Shown: in pieces, positions 1-6,838 of the stretch
How the letters are laid out: every line of letters begins with the position of its first letter
Position numbering within the stretch: the stretch's first letter is position 1
Assembly: GCA_023554435.1 (NCBI GenBank)
Contig: JAMJQV010000287.1
Coordinates: 1-11,092, forward strand
Source of the DNA: Gemmatimonadota bacterium
GTDB taxonomy: Bacteria; Gemmatimonadota; Gemmatimonadetes; Palauibacterales; Palauibacteraceae
DNA: 11,092 nucleotides
Direction of reading: 5' to 3'
The notes under the pieces: generated by a model
Told to the model about the DNA's origin: nothing
Seen by the model: only the letters and a program-made list of their open reading frames with translations
The model's database searches: none
Program-made: the position numbers and the translations under genes

Positions 1-375
1 CGATCTGGTCTCGGAACCCAGTTCCTCAGGCACATCGAGCGAACGCGCACCCTGGCTCTCATGGTACCGTCCGATTCCCCGGACCCGCAGGCCACGTACG
101 AGCTCCTCCGTGGCGAGCTGCTGTCACACGACGCGGCGCTCGAGCAGATCCCGCACTGCCTGGTGATCACCAAGGCTGATCTGCGACCGGAGGACGAACG
201 GGACTGGGACGTGGACGCCCCCGAGGCGTGGGGCAGTTTCGTGATCTCGTCGGTCAGCGGCGAGGGGCTGGGCGACTTCCTCAAGGGCCTGTGGGCCCGG
301 GTCGAGGAAGAGAAGAAGCTGGATCGACTGGATCAGTCCGATCCTTTCGCGGAGCTGGAGGAGTGGCGACCCTGA
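1..375 (+). CDS. obgE: Obg-family GTPase, C-terminal part (5' end outside window)
   Basis: The frame is open from the first base, so this is the last 124 residues of a longer protein. The visible start (SGLG..FLRHIERTR) is the Obg segment after switch II of the G domain. The nucleotide-specificity (G4) motif reads TKAD at visible residues 57-60 in place of the usual NKxD, and the G5 loop reads SSVSGEG at 83-89. The protein ends about 35 residues after G5 with a short charged tail, so it has no OCT domain, as in many bacterial Obg proteins. Obg/CgtA proteins are essential GTPases that bind the 50S ribosomal subunit and act in its assembly and in stringent control. The Obg fold and the P-loop lie upstream of the window. 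The 3' end overlaps dprA by 13 bases, which suggests translational coupling. Identity is well supported by the motifs; the TKAD variant should still bind guanine. Confidence 0.9.
   Translation, partial: RSGLGTQFLRHIERTRTLALMVPSDSPDPQATYELLRGELLSHDAALEQIPHCLVITKADLRPEDERDWDVDAPEAWGSFVISSVSGEGLGDFLKGLWARVEEEKKLDRLDQSDPFAELEEWRP
351..354 (+). promoter_or_regulatory. Ribosome binding site that decides the dprA start
   Basis: GGAG inside the end of obgE lies 8 bases before a GTG at 363. The dprA frame stays open further left, with an ATG at 228, but that extension is only the shifted reading of obgE and looks like low-complexity Arg/Gly shadow sequence. The GTG at 363 is therefore the better start. 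Confidence 0.6.
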
Positions 376-1307
376 GCGGCATCCGGGCCGGGGCCCACTC
401 TCGACCCGCGCCTGTGCGGCGCATTGAGCGAAGCGCTTCGGAGTATCCGGAGCGCCTGACCCACCTGCACGACCCGCCTGACGGACTCTGGGCCCGCGGT
501 TCGATCCGCCTTCCGCCTGACCGCATGATCGGGATCGTAGGCACGCGACGAGCAACCGAGTATGGCCGGAGGATGGCGCATGACATGGCTTTCGAGCTCG
601 CCACGGCGGGTTGGGCGATCGTCAGCGGCCTGGCCTCCGGAATCGATGCGGCGGCCCACCGGGGCGCACTGGCGGCCGGTGGCACGACGATCGCCGTGCT
701 CGGCTGCGGGGTGGACCACGTCTATCCGGTGGCCAATCGCGGGCTTTACGAGGCGATCGGGCGATGCGGGTTGTTGCTGAGCGAGTATCCCCCGGAGTGG
801 ACCCCCCGGAAGTTTCAGTTCCCCGAGCGCAACCGGATCATTGCGGCCCTGGGCTCAGCGCTGGTCGTGGTGCAGGCCGGCGAGCGAAGCGGCGCGCTGA
901 TTACGGCCGGGCAGGCGCTCAACCTGGGACGCGAAGTCCTGGCCGTACCGGGGGCCGCCGATCAGCCGGTCTCACGGGGTGTGCACCAGCTGCTTCGCGA
1001 TGGCGCAGCGGTTGCCGAGACCGCGCTGGATGTACTCCGGCAGCTGTATGGTCCCGCCTATGACGGAACTCCCACGGTCCAGGGCACCCTGTTCGAAGCG
1101 GACGGCGGCTTGCCGGAAGCAGGGGTGCGGGGCTCGGCCGAGCGGCTGCGCGGGGTCCTTGCCGCCGGACCCGCGGCGGTGGCTGAGTTGTCCAGGCTGG
1201 CGGGGGTCGAGGTCCCGGAGGCGCTGGCCATGCTGTGTCGCATGGAAATCGGTGGCACGGTTCGCGCGTTGCCCGGCCATCGCTTCGAGTTGGTCAGGCG
1301 ACCATGA
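363..1307 (+). CDS. dprA: DNA-processing protein DprA (Smf)
   Basis: DprA loads RecA onto single-stranded DNA taken up during natural transformation and works in the cytoplasm. From the GTG at 363 the protein is 314 residues. The N-terminal part has the family's 'YP..L..i.DPP..L...G' segment (residues 28-46). The Rossmann-like core follows: VGTRRAT (59-65), SGLASGIDAAAH (88-99), LGCGVDHVYP (113-122), RNRIIAAL (156-163), SGALITA (176-182) and VPG (195-197). Residues about 265-310 look like the C-terminal winged-helix (DprA_WH) domain. The N-terminal SAM-like domain seen in many family members is missing or very short, so this is a compact form. The gene starts inside obgE and ends in an ATGA overlap with hemW, so the three are probably co-transcribed. 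DprA is also found in bacteria not known to be competent, so competence is not proven. Identification is firm; the exact start is inferred. Confidence 0.93.
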   Translation: MATLSGIRAGAHSRPAPVRRIERSASEYPERLTHLHDPPDGLWARGSIRLPPDRMIGIVGTRRATEYGRRMAHDMAFELATAGWAIVSGLASGIDAAAHRGALAAGGTTIAVLGCGVDHVYPVANRGLYEAIGRCGLLLSEYPPEWTPRKFQFPERNRIIAALGSALVVVQAGERSGALITAGQALNLGREVLAVPGAADQPVSRGVHQLLRDGAAVAETALDVLRQLYGPAYDGTPTVQGTLFEADGGLPEAGVRGSAERLRGVLAAGPAAVAELSRLAGVEVPEALAMLCRMEIGGTVRALPGHRFELVRRP

Positions 1308-2515
1308 GCGAGCGGCCAATCGAGGAGCCCCCGCCGCGGATCGCAGGAGCCGAACCTCCGGCAAGCCTGTACGTCCACTTTCCTTTCTGCGTGCATCGTT
1401 GCCACTACTGTGACTTCTCGGTCCACAGAACGACGGCGCCGCCCGTGATCGAATGGGCGGATTGCATCGAGCGCGAAGTAGACCAGTGGTTCCGTCGGAC
1501 CGGTTGGAGCCGCCCGATCGCCCTGGAGACCCTGTTCGTCGGCGGGGGAACGCCCTCGTTGCTCGGAGACGGGATGTTGCGCCTGAGGGAGGTCCTCGGC
1601 GAGCGGTTCGACTTGGACTCCGCCGCCATTGAGTGGACTGCCGAATCCAACCCGGCCTCACTCGACGAAACCGTCGCCGGATCGTGGCTGGGCGCGGGGG
1701 TCAACCGGTTGAGCGTCGGCGTTCAGTCGTTCGACGACGACGTTCTCCGGTGGCTCGGCCGCTTGCACGATGCCGCCGGTGCGAGACGGGCCCTGGCCGC
1801 TGCTCGCTCGGCCGGCTTCGAGAGTCTCAACGCGGACCTGATCTTCGGCCTGCCCACGTCCATCGAGCGGCAGTGGGGTCGTGAAGTGGAGGCGATCCTG
1901 GAGTCAGGGGTCACCCACGTCAGCACCTACGGTCTCACGGCCGAACCGGGTACGCCGCTCCGGCGCCGCGTGAGGTCGGGCGACGTGGACATGGCGGGAG
2001 GGGAGAGCTACGCCCGCGAGTACCTGGCGGCGGTGGAGGCGTTGGAGGATGCCGGTTTCGAGCACTACGAAGTGTCGAACTTCGCGCTACCGGGTCACGA
2101 GTGCCTTCACAACTGGCATTACTGGGACGGTTCCGCTTACCTTGGGCTCGGGCCGTCGGCGCACAGTTGCATCGGTGGGGTCCGCGTCTGGAACGTCTTC
2201 CACTGGGCGGCGTACCGAAGGGCTCTCACGGACGGTGGCAGTGCGCTCGAAGGTCACGAATCGCCGGGGGCGGGCGAGAGTCGACTGGAACGACTCTGGC
2301 TCGCCTTTCGTACGAACCGGGGGCTTGCGTTGGACGATCCGCTGGCGGAGTCCGTACGCGCCCACGCCGGTGGCCTGATCGAGACCTGGCGGAGGGCCGG
2401 CTGGATGGAGACGGACGAAGCCAGGGTCCGATGCACAACGGAAGGATGGCTCCGGTTGGATGAGTTGGTCGCGGCATTGGACGGCCGAATGCCGAATGCC
2501 GACTTCGACGAATAG
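1304..2515 (+). CDS. hemW: Radical SAM haem chaperone HemW
   Basis: HemW is a radical-SAM protein related to coproporphyrinogen dehydrogenase HemN, but family members are thought to bind haem and deliver it to target proteins. The 403-residue protein starts at the ATG overlapping the dprA stop codon. An earlier in-frame ATG at 1235 would only add shadow sequence of dprA. The [4Fe-4S] motif is CVHRCHYC (C29, C33, C36), followed by Asp-Phe. HemN has a further cysteine where HemW has Phe, which favours HemW. Other signatures are GGGTPS (80-85), TAESNPASLDE (112-122), GVNRLSVGVQSF (132-143), NADLIFGLP (176-184), HYEVSNFA (254-261) and HNWHYW (269-274). The C-terminal 75 residues fit the HemN_C domain. 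It is often mis-annotated as an oxygen-independent coproporphyrinogen III oxidase. Only 21 bases separate it from hrcA. Confidence 0.93.
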   Translation: MSERPIEEPPPRIAGAEPPASLYVHFPFCVHRCHYCDFSVHRTTAPPVIEWADCIEREVDQWFRRTGWSRPIALETLFVGGGTPSLLGDGMLRLREVLGERFDLDSAAIEWTAESNPASLDETVAGSWLGAGVNRLSVGVQSFDDDVLRWLGRLHDAAGARRALAAARSAGFESLNADLIFGLPTSIERQWGREVEAILESGVTHVSTYGLTAEPGTPLRRRVRSGDVDMAGGESYAREYLAAVEALEDAGFEHYEVSNFALPGHECLHNWHYWDGSAYLGLGPSAHSCIGGVRVWNVFHWAAYRRALTDGGSALEGHESPGAGESRLERLWLAFRTNRGLALDDPLAESVRAHAGGLIETWRRAGWMETDEARVRCTTEGWLRLDELVAALDGRMPNADFDE

Positions 2516-2536
2516 AGAACGGGCTGCGAGAAGGTG

Positions 2537-3586
2537 ATGGCGTACGAGAGTCTTTCAGAGCGTGAGCGCACGATCCTGCAGGCGGTGATCGAGGCGTACA
2601 TCGAGACGGCCGAGCCGGCTGGTTCGCGGCGGCTGGTGCGGCGCTACGACCTGGAGATCTCGGCGGCTACGGTTCGCAACACCATGGCCGACCTCGAGAC
2701 GAAGGGCTTCCTTACGCACCCGCATACATCGGCGGGTCGCATGCCCACGGACCTGGCCTACCGCTACTACGTGGATAGCCTGATGGGCAGGCGGGACCTG
2801 TCGACGAAGCAGCGCGCCCGCATCGAGAAAGAGCTCACGGTTCGGCCCACAGCTTCGGAGTTGGAGTCCATCGTGCAACGAGCCGCGCGGGTCCTGGGGC
2901 TCCTGACCGGCGAGCTGGGATTGTCGGTCGGACCCATTCTCGCCGAGGCCGTCCTGCTGAAGCTGGACTTCGTGCCCATCGATTCCGGGAAAGCCCTGAT
3001 GGTCCTCACGCTCGGTTCGGGCGTCGTTCGGACCATCTACGTGGATCTGCCTGCGGCGCTTCCGGCGGAGACGCTGGCTGCCGTCGCCAGGATCATGAAC
3101 GAGAGATTGGCCGGCTCGACCCTGAGAGAGATTCACGGAACGCTGACCGAGAGATTGCGGGACATCCAGGTACCCGACGCCTCGGCCGAAGCGCTGGTGA
3201 ACATCTTCGTCGAATCCGGCCCCGACATGTTCGAATGGGTCCTCGGCGAAGAGGACATACACCTCGGCAACGTGTCACTCCTGGCCAGCCAGCCGGAATT
3301 CCACTCCGGGGCCAGACTGAAGGAACTGATGGAGCTCACGGAGCAGCGGGAGCTGTTGGCGTCGGTGCTGCAGGGCCGCGCCACGGCCGGGGGCTCACAC
3401 ATCACGATCGGAGCGGAGCACGACGCACCCGAGCTGGCGGGACTCACGATCATCACGGCCACATACCAGCTGGACCAGGTGGAGGGCGTAGTCGGCGTCA
3501 TCGGACCGACCCGGATGCCGTACGAGAAGGTCCTGGCCGTTGTCGAGTGCACGTCGTCCCTCGTCTCGAACCTGGTCACTCACTGA
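2537..3586 (+). CDS. hrcA: Heat-inducible transcription repressor HrcA
   Basis: HrcA represses chaperone operons by binding the CIRCE operator, and its activity depends on GroEL. The predicted protein has 349 residues. The N-terminal winged-helix part carries the family signature SAATVRNTMADLE (42-54), continuing into HPHTSAGRMPT (61-71) and AYRYYVDSLM (74-83). The central GAF-like and dimerisation regions follow, and the length is normal. The start could be the ATG at 2537 or the GTG directly before it at 2534. A purine-rich AGAAGG (2529-2534) lies close to both, nearer than ideal, so the start is uncertain by one codon. The gene follows hemW and precedes dnaJ. I saw no CIRCE-like repeat (TTAGCACTC, nine bases, GAGTGCTAA) before it or before dnaJ, so its targets probably lie elsewhere on the chromosome. 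Confidence 0.94.
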   Translation: MAYESLSERERTILQAVIEAYIETAEPAGSRRLVRRYDLEISAATVRNTMADLETKGFLTHPHTSAGRMPTDLAYRYYVDSLMGRRDLSTKQRARIEKELTVRPTASELESIVQRAARVLGLLTGELGLSVGPILAEAVLLKLDFVPIDSGKALMVLTLGSGVVRTIYVDLPAALPAETLAAVARIMNERLAGSTLREIHGTLTERLRDIQVPDASAEALVNIFVESGPDMFEWVLGEEDIHLGNVSLLASQPEFHSGARLKELMELTEQRELLASVLQGRATAGGSHITIGAEHDAPELAGLTIITATYQLDQVEGVVGVIGPTRMPYEKVLAVVECTSSLVSNLVTH

Positions 3587-3651
3587 CCTCACGATGAACT
3601 CGGGGATCGGCAGCGACGTTCGCTCAGATTCCGATTCCTACTAAGGCATAC

Positions 3652-4803
3652 ATGGCGGACTACTACAAACGGTTGGGAGTCGAGAAGGACTCCGACGCCG
3701 ATACGATCAAGAAGGCCTATCGAAAGCTCGCGATGGAGTACCACCCGGACCGGAACAGCTCTCCGGATGCCGAGGAGAACTTCAAGCGTGTTACCGAGGC
3801 CTACGAAGTTCTCCGGGATCCCGAGCAGCGCCAGTTGTATGACCGGTTCGGGGAAGCTGGAATCAAGCGGAGCGCGGGTGGAGGACCGGCCGGGGGCTTC
3901 GGCGGGTTCGACTTCGCGGATGCCTTCGAGGTGTTCATGCGGGAATTCGGTGGCATGGGCTTCGGCGACATCTTCGGTGGCCGCGCCTCACGGACCAGCG
4001 GCCCCCGCCGCGGCGGAGATCTCAAGTTGAGGCTCAAGGTGTCGCTCGAGGAGGCGGCCCGGGGCGTCGAGCGCGGCGTCAAGATCAAGGTGCTCGATTC
4101 CTGCTCCCGGTGTGGCGGTTCGGGCGCGGAGCCAGGTACGGCTCCCGAGCGCTGTGGTACGTGCAACGGGGCCGGCGAGGTACGGCAGGTCCAGAGATCG
4201 ATGCTGGGGCAGTTCGTCAGCGTGCGCCCCTGTCCGGACTGCGGTGGGGCCGGCGAACGGATTCTCAGTCCGTGCTCCGAGTGTTCCGGCGAGGGACGTG
4301 TCCGGATCGACCGGACCGTGCAGCTCCAGGTGCCGGCCGGCGTTTCGACCGACGACTACCTCAAGCTTTCGGGACGCGGCAACGCGGGGCGGGGTGGCGG
4401 ACCGCGTGGGGATGTCCTGGTGCTGGTGGAGGTCGAGTCGGATCCGCGGTTCCAGCGGGTCGGCGATGACCTGGTCTACAACCTGGCCGTGACCATGAGC
4501 CAGGCAGCGCTCGGTGCGGATATCGAGGTGCCGACGATCATCGACGGCAACGCCATGCTGAAGATTCCGCAGGGTATCCAGAGCGGGCAGGCATTGAGGC
4601 TGAGAGGGCGGGGCATGCCGCGACTCAGGGATTCGGGACGTGGCGACCAGGTGGTCCGCGTCCTGGTGTGGACTCCAACGAGCCTGACGCGGGAGGAGCG
4701 CGACCTGCTGGAACAGCTCCGGGAAGTGGAGAGCGAGCCGCCCGAGCCGGATACCGAAGAGCCCGGTTTCTGGGAGAGAGTGAAGCGCGCCTTCACCGCC
4801 TGA
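3652..4803 (+). CDS. dnaJ: Chaperone DnaJ (Hsp40, type I)
   Basis: DnaJ is the cytoplasmic co-chaperone that delivers unfolded proteins to DnaK and stimulates its ATPase. The 383-residue protein has all type I parts in order. The J domain (1-70) has the catalytic HPD at 31-33. A Gly/Phe-rich linker spans about 76-110. The zinc-binding region has four CxxCxGxG repeats with cysteines at 151/154, 168/171, 194/197 and 208/211. The C-terminal substrate-binding and dimerisation domains follow, with GDVLVLVEV and the later LRGRGMP and GDQVVRVLV segments. The J domain begins MADYYKRLGV, which fixes the start, and TAAGG lies 5 bases before the ATG. It follows hrcA after 65 bases. grpE and dnaK are not between them or anywhere in the window. 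The last residues are a short acidic then basic tail. Confidence 0.96.
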   Translation: MADYYKRLGVEKDSDADTIKKAYRKLAMEYHPDRNSSPDAEENFKRVTEAYEVLRDPEQRQLYDRFGEAGIKRSAGGGPAGGFGGFDFADAFEVFMREFGGMGFGDIFGGRASRTSGPRRGGDLKLRLKVSLEEAARGVERGVKIKVLDSCSRCGGSGAEPGTAPERCGTCNGAGEVRQVQRSMLGQFVSVRPCPDCGGAGERILSPCSECSGEGRVRIDRTVQLQVPAGVSTDDYLKLSGRGNAGRGGGPRGDVLVLVEVESDPRFQRVGDDLVYNLAVTMSQAALGADIEVPTIIDGNAMLKIPQGIQSGQALRLRGRGMPRLRDSGRGDQVVRVLVWTPTSLTREERDLLEQLREVESEPPEPDTEEPGFWERVKRAFTA

Positions 4804-4869
4804 GTTCGCCCGGCCACGAGCCTCCGCCAGCCGGAGCCCTTGCCTCGCACGCCCGGAGGCGAAACACTC

Positions 4870-4920
4870 ATGGGCAATCCGAGGCAGCCACTCAGGTATT
4901 CCGGTTCCCTGAAGAGGTGA
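4870..4920 (+). other. Possible 16-codon leader ORF before the dinB-like gene
   Basis: A short frame (MGNPRQPLRYSGSLKR, stop at 4918-4920) lies in the gap after dnaJ. GGAGG at 4855-4859 precedes its ATG by 10 bases. Its stop codon sits inside the AAGAGGTGA that serves as the ribosome binding site of the next gene, three bases before that gene's ATG. This layout would allow translation of the leader to affect the downstream start. A frame this short can arise by chance, and nothing in the peptide (no run of one amino acid, no stalling motif I recognise) supports attenuation. Confidence 0.2.
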
Positions 4921-4923
4921 AGC

Positions 4924-5457
4924 ATGAACGGTTTCGACGCCGGCCGGCCGCAGCAGAACGAGTACGATCCCTACTACCTCCCCATGATCGGACTCGTGCC
5001 CGACCAGCCCGTGCTCGAGGTGCTGGAAGAGCAAAGGCACGAACTCATGGGATTCCTCGGAAGCCTGGACAAGGCGACCGCGGATTTCCGCTACGGTCCC
5101 GAGAAGTGGAGCGTGAAAGAGGTGCTCGGCCACGTGGTTGACACCGAGAGGATCTTCGGCGCGCGGGCGCTGTGCTTCGCCAGGGGCGAGAAGACGCCGC
5201 TGCCACCGTTCGAACAGGACGAGTATGTACGGTCCGCCGGATTCGACCGGCGCTCGCTCTCCAGCCTGTCCAGGGAGTTCGAAGCGGTACGCCGATCCAC
5301 CGAATGCATGTTCGACGGTTTCGACGAAGAACAATGGAACCGGGGCGGTGTGGCCAACGAGGCCAACATGACCGTGCGTGCGGTGGCCCATATCGTCGCG
5401 GGGCATGCGGCACACCACCTGGCCGTGATCCGCGAGCGCTACCTCGGCGACCAGTGA
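4924..5457 (+). CDS. DinB/YfiT-like putative metal-dependent hydrolase or transferase
   Basis: This 177-residue protein belongs to the DinB_2 / YfiT four-helix-bundle superfamily. Members bind a divalent metal through three histidines, and some are thiol-dependent transferases using bacillithiol or mycothiol. Many have no known substrate. The expected ligands are visible: H70 in the motif KWSVKEVLGHVVDTE (61-75) and H161/H165 in GHAAHHLAVIRERYL (160-174). Other family landmarks are the E40 region (EEQRHELM), GEKTPLPPFEQDEY (88-101) and the late AHIVAGH segment. The ribosome binding site GAGGTGA (4914-4920) is strong and supports the ATG. It stands alone in function here: its neighbours are dnaJ and a disulfide-forming protein. 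A role in detoxification or thiol chemistry is only a guess. There is no signal peptide, so it is probably cytoplasmic. Confidence 0.82.
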   Translation: MNGFDAGRPQQNEYDPYYLPMIGLVPDQPVLEVLEEQRHELMGFLGSLDKATADFRYGPEKWSVKEVLGHVVDTERIFGARALCFARGEKTPLPPFEQDEYVRSAGFDRRSLSSLSREFEAVRRSTECMFDGFDEEQWNRGGVANEANMTVRAVAHIVAGHAAHHLAVIRERYLGDQ

Positions 5458-5465
5458 CCATGTGA

Positions 5466-5484
5466 GGCCCGCCCAGGGCGGGCC
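5466..5484 (+). terminator. GC-rich inverted repeat, possible terminator
   Basis: GGCCCGCC (5466-5473) pairs perfectly with GGCGGGCC (5477-5484) around a CAG loop, eight bases after the dinB-like stop codon. The stem is all G-C and should be very stable. No run of T follows, so classical intrinsic termination is uncertain. It could instead stall polymerase or protect the 3' end of the upstream mRNA. It separates the obgE-to-dinB run from the VKOR-DsbA gene. Confidence 0.5.
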
Positions 5485-5499
5485 CATACAGGACAGATA

Positions 5500-6735
5500 A
5501 TGAGCCCCTCTCTCACGCTGGAGGGCTGGACCTGGAAACGGGTGACCAGCCTGGCTGCCGGTGCCGGCATGGTGTTGGCCTCCTACATGACCATCCGCCA
5601 CTTCTTCTCCGCGAACTACCCGGAGTCGATCTGGGAGGGGTCGTTCTGCGACATCTCGGCCTTCTTCAATTGCGATAGTTCCGCCTACTCCAGCATCTCG
5701 GCGATTGCAGGCGTTCCGATCGGAGTATTCGGCGCCATCCTCGGTGCGCTGGTGGTCCTCGGAGCGCTCATCCCGTCGTCGGCACTGGAGCGAACGAACA
5801 AGAGCCTCGCCCTGGCCAACGGGATCGGGGTGGTCACGTTGGCGCTGTACTCGGTTTTCGTCCTGGGCAGCCTGTGCCTGCTGTGCACGGGCTTCTACGT
5901 CGCCTCACTCGTCAGCCTGTTCCTGTTCTGGCGCTACGGCATCGACAGCGATGCGACAGGTTTTGCTTCCAGGTGGCTGCGCCCCTCCGTCCCGGTTCTG
6001 GTGGTCCTCGCCCTGTTCACGGCGAGCCAGGCGTGGGCGGCGGCCGGCTACCATGAGGCGAAGCGGGACGCGCAGAGCGGGGGGGTAGCCGCCCGTGTAG
6101 TGAAGCAGTACTTCGGCTTGCCCGAAGTCGAGTGGCCGAGTGAGATCTCGATCTACCGTACAGCCAGTGCTACCGACGACTTCCAGGCGGCGCCGATCCG
6201 GATCGTGGAGTATGTCGATCCCCTGTGCTCGGACTGCAAGTACCTGTACGAGCAGATGTCGCTTCTGAAGGAGGAGTTCGGGGATCACCTGAATATCGCG
6301 TTCCAGTTCTTCCCGCTGGAGGCGAAGTGCAACGATGTGGTGGACAAGGACAAGCATCCGGGCGCGTGCGAGATGTCCTACATCGCGGCGTACGACCCGG
6401 AGAAGTTCCCGGCCATCATCGACGAGGTGTTCGCGAACTTCGAGGATGCCAAGACGCCCGAGTGGCGTGCGGACCTGGCCCGTCGCTATGGACTGGAGGG
6501 AGCGACGACCGATTCGGCCACGATCGCCGAGGTGGCCCGCCAGATCGCCACCGGAGCCGAGTACGAGAGGACGTCGGACCAGTACGAGCACGGAATTCGC
6601 TCGACGCCCACCATGATCATCAACAATCGGATGGTGATCGGGACGTTCCCCTACGAACAGCTGCGAGCGATCTTCCAGGCGCTGGTGGATGAGGCTGCGG
6701 GGGAAGGGCGGTTCATGGAGAGCTGGGTGGACTGA
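5500..6735 (+). CDS. VKOR-DsbA fusion: membrane thiol oxidase with thioredoxin-fold domain
   Basis: The 411-residue protein joins a vitamin K epoxide reductase-like (VKOR) membrane domain to a periplasmic DsbA-like domain. VKOR takes electrons from DsbA-type oxidants and passes them to quinone, doing the job of DsbB. Hydrophobic segments lie near 15-33, 67-92, 103-123, 124-145 and 163-183. The VKOR loop cysteines are C50 and C58 (FCDISAFFNCDSS), followed by GVPIGVFG, and the active pair is C126/C129 in SLCLLCTGFY. After the last membrane helix comes a linker and then the thioredoxin-fold domain, with CSDC (243-246), two more cysteines (C277, C290) and the cis-proline segment STPT (P370). All redox pairs needed for a complete relay are present. 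AGGA (5490-5493) lies 6 bases before the ATG. The fused form is known in several phyla. Likely role: disulfide formation in exported proteins. Confidence 0.92.
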   Translation: MSPSLTLEGWTWKRVTSLAAGAGMVLASYMTIRHFFSANYPESIWEGSFCDISAFFNCDSSAYSSISAIAGVPIGVFGAILGALVVLGALIPSSALERTNKSLALANGIGVVTLALYSVFVLGSLCLLCTGFYVASLVSLFLFWRYGIDSDATGFASRWLRPSVPVLVVLALFTASQAWAAAGYHEAKRDAQSGGVAARVVKQYFGLPEVEWPSEISIYRTASATDDFQAAPIRIVEYVDPLCSDCKYLYEQMSLLKEEFGDHLNIAFQFFPLEAKCNDVVDKDKHPGACEMSYIAAYDPEKFPAIIDEVFANFEDAKTPEWRADLARRYGLEGATTDSATIAEVARQIATGAEYERTSDQYEHGIRSTPTMIINNRMVIGTFPYEQLRAIFQALVDEAAGEGRFMESWVD

Positions 6736-6750
6736 GAGGACTTACCGAGT

Positions 6751-6834
6751 ATGCGTACAATCTATCTGGTCCACTGCATTGAGGCATCCAGAGTTGGTGG
6801 CCAACGTACCTCGACGACGTCCGTGACAAGCTGA
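6751..6834 (+). other. Possible 27-residue small ORF before the CNNM gene
   Basis: The 103-base gap before the CNNM-type gene holds an open frame starting MRTIYLVHCIEASR and ending four bases before the next gene's ATG. GAGAGGA (6734-6740) precedes it but is about 10 bases from the ATG. The same gap has a slightly AT-richer patch with TACAAT at 6756-6761, which could be a -10 element without a clear -35. The two readings exclude each other, because a start at that -10 would leave out this ORF's own start codon. I see no domain in the peptide. Confidence 0.15.
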
Positions 6835-6838
6835 AGCA

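Noticed and set aside
228..362. N-terminal extension of dprA from the ATG at 228
   Set aside because: This stretch is the shifted reading of obgE, rich in Arg and Gly. The GTG at 363 has a well-placed ribosome binding site and gives a DprA that begins just before the conserved region.
3587..3651. CIRCE operator before dnaJ
   Set aside because: No TTAGCACTC or GAGTGCTAA-like half-site is present in this gap or just before hrcA.
4820..4860. Inverted repeat GCCTCCG / CGGAGGC after dnaJ as a terminator
   Set aside because: The arms are only 7 bp with a 27-base loop, a competing 5-bp hairpin uses the same left arm, and there is no T-tract. The right arm also holds the GGAGG of a small ORF.
3988..5601. 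537-codon open frame on the - strand, antisense to dnaJ and the dinB-like gene
   Set aside because: It lies wholly opposite two well-supported genes. The translation is rich in His, Arg, Gly and Pro with no recognisable domain, as expected for a shadow frame of GC-rich coding DNA.
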